A DNA stretch of 64,000 bases from positions 4,107,001 to 4,171,000 of the forward strand of contig NC_133170.1 of assembly GCF_040802235.1 (NCBI RefSeq), written 5' to 3'. Below, piece after piece: positions 59,615 to 64,000 of the stretch (position 1 is its first letter; each line of letters starts with the position of its first letter). The notes beneath the pieces are model-generated. The model was not told the origin of the DNA, did no database searches, and saw only the letters and a list, made by a program, of their open reading frames with translations. This DNA comes from Manis javanica. Lineage: Eukaryota > Chordata > Mammalia > Pholidota > Manidae. Both the position numbers and the translations under genes were made by a program.

Positions 59615-61501
59615 CTGCAGGAGACAGGAAGTACAAAGCTGCAACCAGGACTGGCTTAGGAGGACAGGGGCCACCTGCAGCCTGCTGCCCCTTCACATCA
59701 CCCCACAGCTATGACTTCACAAGAAGCCCAACAGCCCCCATGCCAAGCTTTCCATTCCCATACCCTTTCCTATGCCTACCTCCTCCCATGTGTATGACAG
59801 GCTACACTGAATCCCCAGAACTGCACAGAACATACTAAAGAGGGATTGGGAGGGAAAGGGAAAGACCTTTTTAGAAGAGCAATCAGCTGCTGTTTCTCTT
59901 CTTCTTCTGCTGGGTAATAACTGCAACCTGGGAAACCAGGACAGTGGATTATATGTAATGAAGGTAGAAGCATAGGTTTTGTATAGGAATTCCCTTTACA
60001 AGAGCCACTTGGAATATTAGACTCTGAAAGCCCCAAGATTCAATAGATGAGGTCAAATGGTCAATAATAATATTAACAAGGTTCACATGAGTATGTTGCC
60101 ATATTTACAAAGTCCAGTCACATATGTTATGTGATGCTCACACCACCCACGTGAAGCACAGCAGTCAATCGTTTCTCATAGAAGAATCTGAGTAACCAGG
60201 AAGTCGAGAGTACTTTCCCGGATCGAGAGACGGAAAAATTCTGACTCTCCACATCTCACACAAGTTTACCGCCTATTGGGCAACACCCACTACCCAGGCC
60301 CCTCTCTGCTTTGTGCCCATGGAACGGCAGAGCAGGGCATCTGACAAGTGTGTCAGGCCCTGACGGACTTCCCATGAGCCTCTCTAAGTGACATGCTTTC
60401 TGAGAGTAGCTAGACTCTCTCTAGCAACTGACACCCTCAGAGACGGTGGACCTGGGACCTCATAGAAAGACAGGAGGGGTCACTCTTGGAGCGTTTGGGT
60501 GCAATAGGCAGACACGTACCCTTCAGCGTGCCACGTCGCCATCTCCGCTGCACTCTGCCTTGATGCTGAAAACAAAAGGAAAAGAATGAGGGGCTGGGAC
60601 TCATTTTTCTGGCTCTTTTCTCTAGGAAACTCAGACATTCATTATCCAAGAATTATATGACTCTGTTTAAACCAATACAATTCTGCGTTCCTTTTGTCAG
60701 TTTTAAAACTTTAAAATGCTTTCAATTTATACTTCTTTGAAAAACTCAGAGAAGGATTTTGCCTCTGAGGTGCACACTTGATGTTCCCAGTCAGAAGGCC
60801 CCTGCTGGAGGCAGGCTTGGACTCTGAGGCTGGCGGTCCTGTCTGTGCCCCGCCCCCCAGAGGACCACGTGCCCTGGGGCAGAGCCTGGGCTTCGGCTGC
60901 TGCCAAAGGCTCTCAGCTCAGCGCTGCTCTGCACATCCCCCCACCAGGAAGGAAGGCTTGACCAGGAGATGCCGGACATGAGAAGGTAACTCAAGATCAA
61001 GTTCAGGGAACTCTGCTCTCCTGCAGGTCCCCAGCTCTCTAAATTGCCCAACCCAGGGCCACACAGTCACCGCTGGGGATTTTATCACAGTTCGTCAGTG
61101 AGCCTCAGACGGCAACAGTCCCAGAGGAGCCCCGCCCCCTGCCCGGTGTTTCCCTAGAAGGATGAAATCCTGTGCTCCGCTCAGTCTTCCCATCTTGGGT
61201 GTGTGTGTCTCTGACCCAACCGAACTCATTTAAAAATGTGGGACCAGAAGTGGAACTGACACTGTGAAGAGGCCCTATTGGGGGTCTTCCTGGGGGTCCT
61301 TACCCTGTTGCTGTATTGCACTTTCCCTCTGGTTGGTGCAGATAGCATCCCCACCAGGTAGTACAGGGACAGAAGGATGAACCCCAAACCACACAGGACA
61401 GTGACGCTGGGGTCAGTACTCAAGGTTTCTGAGCCAAAGCTCAGAATTAGCTGAATGGGGTTGTTCAGAAATGAAGGAAGGTTCCACTCTCTGAACTCCA
61501 T
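56956..61501 (-). CDS. SPATA31: SPATA31-family gene, four coding exons, 987 aa
   Basis: Exons (minus strand) are 61501-61304, 60565-60520, 59927-59867 and 59614-56956. All introns are GT-AG with good donors (cagg|gtaagg, aagg|gtacgt, aaaag|gtcttt) and pyrimidine-rich acceptors, and the phases fit exactly, giving 2964 bp with a single stop. The product starts with a short luminal or cytosolic segment and one membrane helix (about residues 31-51, 'VTVLCGLGFILLSLYYLVG'), then a basic stretch and an acidic/Leu-rich piece ('EEEEKQQLIALLK'). A very long Ser/Pro-rich region follows. Three 'WGxP' blocks occur at about 494 ('LFWGPPSLHSESL'), 687 ('WGLPPRGLESL') and 898 ('WGLPPKVLESI'). This exon pattern (three small, one giant last exon) and these motifs are those of SPATA31 (formerly FAM75), a testis-expressed family tied to spermatogenesis. 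Function here is inferred from family. Which paralogue it is I cannot say. Confidence 0.88.
59867..59927 (-). CDS. SPATA31: SPATA31-family exon 3 (61 bp)
   Basis: The acceptor 'ggtttcccag' precedes it and the donor 'ctaaaaag|gtcttt' follows. It encodes 'CSYYPAEEEEKQQLIALLK', the acidic, Leu-rich segment that in SPATA31 proteins precedes the giant exon. It ends in phase 2. Confidence 0.8.
60520..60565 (-). CDS. SPATA31: SPATA31-family exon 2 (46 bp)
   Basis: The acceptor 'ttgttttcag' precedes it and the donor 'gaagg|gtacgt' follows. It encodes a very basic stretch (HQGRVQRRWRRGTLK) and ends in phase 1, completed by exon 3. SPATA31 proteins typically carry a basic segment just after the membrane helix. 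Confidence 0.8.
61304..61501 (-). CDS. SPATA31: SPATA31-family exon 1
   Basis: It encodes residues 1-66 from the ATG at 61501-61499, including the single membrane helix, and ends in phase 0 at 'aacagg|gtaagg'. The start is chosen because it gives the family's usual short N-terminus before the helix. An open frame continuing past the donor is intronic. The 5' UTR and promoter were not resolved. Confidence 0.82.
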
Positions 61502-63865
61502 CTTCCAAGCTACTTGACCTTAGTCCCAAGCCCGCATCACAGAGCAGTGTGGAGTCACAAAGGGTGTCTGTGCTGGGGAGGGGGCCGCGTGAGGAGGGTG
61601 TGCCCCCTGCCCTCCCACACCCACCGGCCCAGCAGATACCCCCTCCGCTCCTGGGGCCTCTCGGCCCCTCTTCCCCAGCCTCACCTCCCGTTTCCCAACT
61701 CCACCCTGTCACATCATATATTACCCTAATGCGGCTTTCTGCTTGTTTCGTCTGTAACTCAGATATTTCCTGAGCCCCCTTTGCTGTTGGGAACCTTGAC
61801 TTGAGTCTCACCAATTCAACTGCCTTGAAAACCTGAGATACTGACTGGAATTTTGGCTTGTACCAAAGAACATTTATACCCACAATCTTGTATGCCCTCA
61901 AATCCATTTTTCATGTAGAATCTTTTTGCTTTATGAACCAAGATATTGGCCTTAAAGCTCTTTTACACTTACTTAGTTTTGTGAATGTTCAATAGCCAAC
62001 TTAAGTTTTTTGTTTCAGTCAGGCACTGAACAAAATTTATAAACCCCTCCTCTAAAATCCCAAGACTTCCCTGCTTAGAACCAACGCTCTTATCCCCAGA
62101 AGCACATGAAAGATCTTGTATGCCATGTTGCTTCCAATTTAAATCGACAACCTTAAAAGCTGACATGACAGTTCATGCCAATTTCTCAATGTTTAAACAT
62201 TCTGTTTAAAATACCTTCGAACAAGGACGAATAATTGCAGGATTTTTCAGAAAGTTTTGACATTCTCTTCCCTGAGAAGGTAAACCTGCTGAAAATCCAG
62301 TTATCCAATTTGTTGAAGGCACATAAAATATTAAATTTTTGATACCAGTGTAGTATGGATTCATTTGTCTGGTCAATCCATCAGGGAATTAAGATGGGTA
62401 AGAAGTCTGGTGGAAAGACGACTGACAGCAGGAAACCTGTCAGTGTTCATTCCCTGGAAGTCCACGGAGGGTGCTTGGCAAGAGGATTTCTCTCATCCAC
62501 GTGCTCCTCTGTGGGCAAAGTCTCTGTGGCTGTGCAATAGCTTTCTCAGACCCGAGAGGGAGAAATGACTATTGCATTCGGTGGACCATCTACTGTGGAG
62601 AAACAGCCGATTTATTCTAGCCTAGGTATACGGTCTTACAATATCTGTACAGAACATAACACTTGGCTCGTTTTACATGTTCTCTGAAACTGAGATTTAA
62701 AACAATTCCTCTTGGAAACTTTCACAACATAGCCTCATTAAAAGTTCAAGGATTGCTTAGATGTGATGATATATCTAGGATCAGCTTTGCTTTTCAAGAA
62801 AGCATTGCAGAGCAAGTAAATGCGCAGTCAGCAGGTGTCATGAAGGCTGAAACTGGGTAATGCACCATTTCTTGTACTTTTCTTTCTCGGGGCCTTTATA
62901 TTTATTCTAATGGACGTGTGATGCATTAGTTTGAAGTCCAAGAGATTTTGAAGGTTCTTCATTTATTGCAAACTGTTTTATCCTATGATAGTTCAGTAGA
63001 CCTAGTGGTGTGAGAGGATGGCTGGGTTAGAAAACACCAATATGAAATCCATTCCTATCCCTGAGATACTAAGACAAAGCCCCCAACACCGAACAAGATG
63101 CACGTGAGTCTTCTCAGCCAAGAGAGACCATGGTACTTGCTCCCTGTCCCCAACACGTCAATTTTTACTTTTCAAAATGTTTCTAAATATTTGACTAATT
63201 ACCAAGTTTTCAGGGCCAGGAAACTCCAGTTTTCAAAATACAATGCCTGGTAGAGATATCTTCTTTACTGCCTGCTTGAAATCTTAAACATCTTTTTTTA
63301 TAGGTTAAGCAAGTGTATAAATACAAGTGTGAAAGGATATTTTTAATCAGCTGCTTCCTAGTATAGGTGACACCCTCCGCACATCACAGACACACTCGGA
63401 CGCCTCCTCCCTGCGTAGATGACAGGTGTCAGCCCCCATCCTTGCCTTTCCATCCATGAGAGATTTGGGGGCATAGGGTTACTCTGGTAGAGAAAAGAAG
63501 TGTGAGCCATCAATTGGAGCATGGGATGAGGACTTTTTTCTCCCCTCAGGTGTTTGAGGCTGGTTTTCCGTCCATAGTTAAGAGTTAAGACCAAAGCCTC
63601 TAGCCCTACGTAACAGGAAGTTGCAAGATTCTAAGCACACGAGTGCTGCCTTGGGGCCCCAGGTAGAAAAGGGAGGCTCAGGTCTGCACTCAGACGCCCG
63701 CCGCCAGGCCGAGCTGGGACCCCTGCCCCGCTCGGGCACCAGGCTGCGGCCGCTGTGGCAGTGTGCCATCTGCAATCTTGGCACGGAGCCTGGAGACCTT
63801 GCGGTGGGCCGTGCTAGCCCACGGGAGCTCTCCTAAAGGGTTTTGGAGCACCAATAATGTAAAGC
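61502..63865. other. Intergenic upstream of the SPATA31-family gene
   Basis: About 2.4 kb with no recognised gene or repeat. The first few hundred bases (61502-61720) are C-rich and could hold the promoter or a noncoding exon of the SPATA31-family gene, but there is no TATA box or CpG island. 63680-63800 is moderately GC-rich. Confidence 0.45.
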
Positions 63866-64000
63866 AGAGGTTGGCAAACTTTTTCTGCACGAGACCAGAT
63901 GGCAAATATTTTGGCTTTTCATGCCACGTGCCACCTCTGCCGCGCTGTCACCCTCCTCTCCCCAAGCTCCTCCTCCTCTTTCTTGTTCTTTAAGTAAACC
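63866..64000. mobile_element. hAT-type (Charlie-like) DNA element, cut by window end
   Basis: It starts with 'cagaggttggcaaacttttt' and continues with 'ccagatggcaaatattttgg' and 'cttttcatgccacgtgccac', the well-known 5' part of a non-autonomous hAT element. The remainder is outside the window or decayed. Confidence 0.65.

Noticed and set aside
61413-61907. 164-codon minus-strand frame upstream of exon 1
   Set aside because: It overlaps exon 1 in another frame and has no recognised domain; splice phases support the shorter exon 1 reading.

Overview
This window looks like ordinary nuclear DNA of a placental mammal. It is AT-rich and mostly intergenic, with one large CpG island, GT-AG introns, and a dense layer of decayed MIR, L2, CR1/L3, MaLR-LTR, Tigger and L1 copies. 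I see no Alu, B1, carnivore-type or ruminant-type SINEs. That argues against primate, rodent, carnivore or ruminant and leaves a SINE-poor lineage. The young L1 and the env-derived retroposon remind me of pangolin DNA, but that is only a weak guess.

Layout. 1-16.1 kb: gene-free, with MIR, two opposed MER2 copies (one inside a MIR), simple repeats, an old L1 3' end and pieces of an ancient repeat I cannot name. 16.1-17.9 kb: a CpG island with a TATA-like element at its left edge and a compact Sp1/CCAAT/CRE/ETS cluster at its right edge; it is probably the promoter of a gene I cannot identify. 18-48 kb: gene-free, holding an antisense L1 piece, an MLT1-type LTR, a 2 kb 5'-truncated L1, several L2 copies (one split by an insertion), a HAL1-like element, a CR1/L3 piece, a Tigger element with TA target duplication and a 2.4 kb ancient repeat. 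48.35-54.8 kb: a near full-length L1 with tandem 5'UTR monomers, an open ORF1 and an ORF2 broken by two compensating frameshifts and one nonsense codon. 54.98-56.67 kb: a poly(A)-tailed copy of an endogenous-retrovirus 3' region (env transmembrane part, polypurine tract, U3-R).

56.7-61.5 kb, minus strand: the one convincing protein-coding gene, a complete four-exon SPATA31-family gene. Its splice sites and phases fit exactly, giving 987 codons without interruption and a polyadenylation signal 206 bp past the stop. 61.5-64 kb: intergenic, ending in the start of a hAT-like DNA element cut by the window edge.

Functionally the window therefore holds one probable germ-cell gene (SPATA31 family), one candidate promoter for an unknown transcript, and a record of several waves of retrotransposition. 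I found no tRNA, rRNA or known small-RNA gene.
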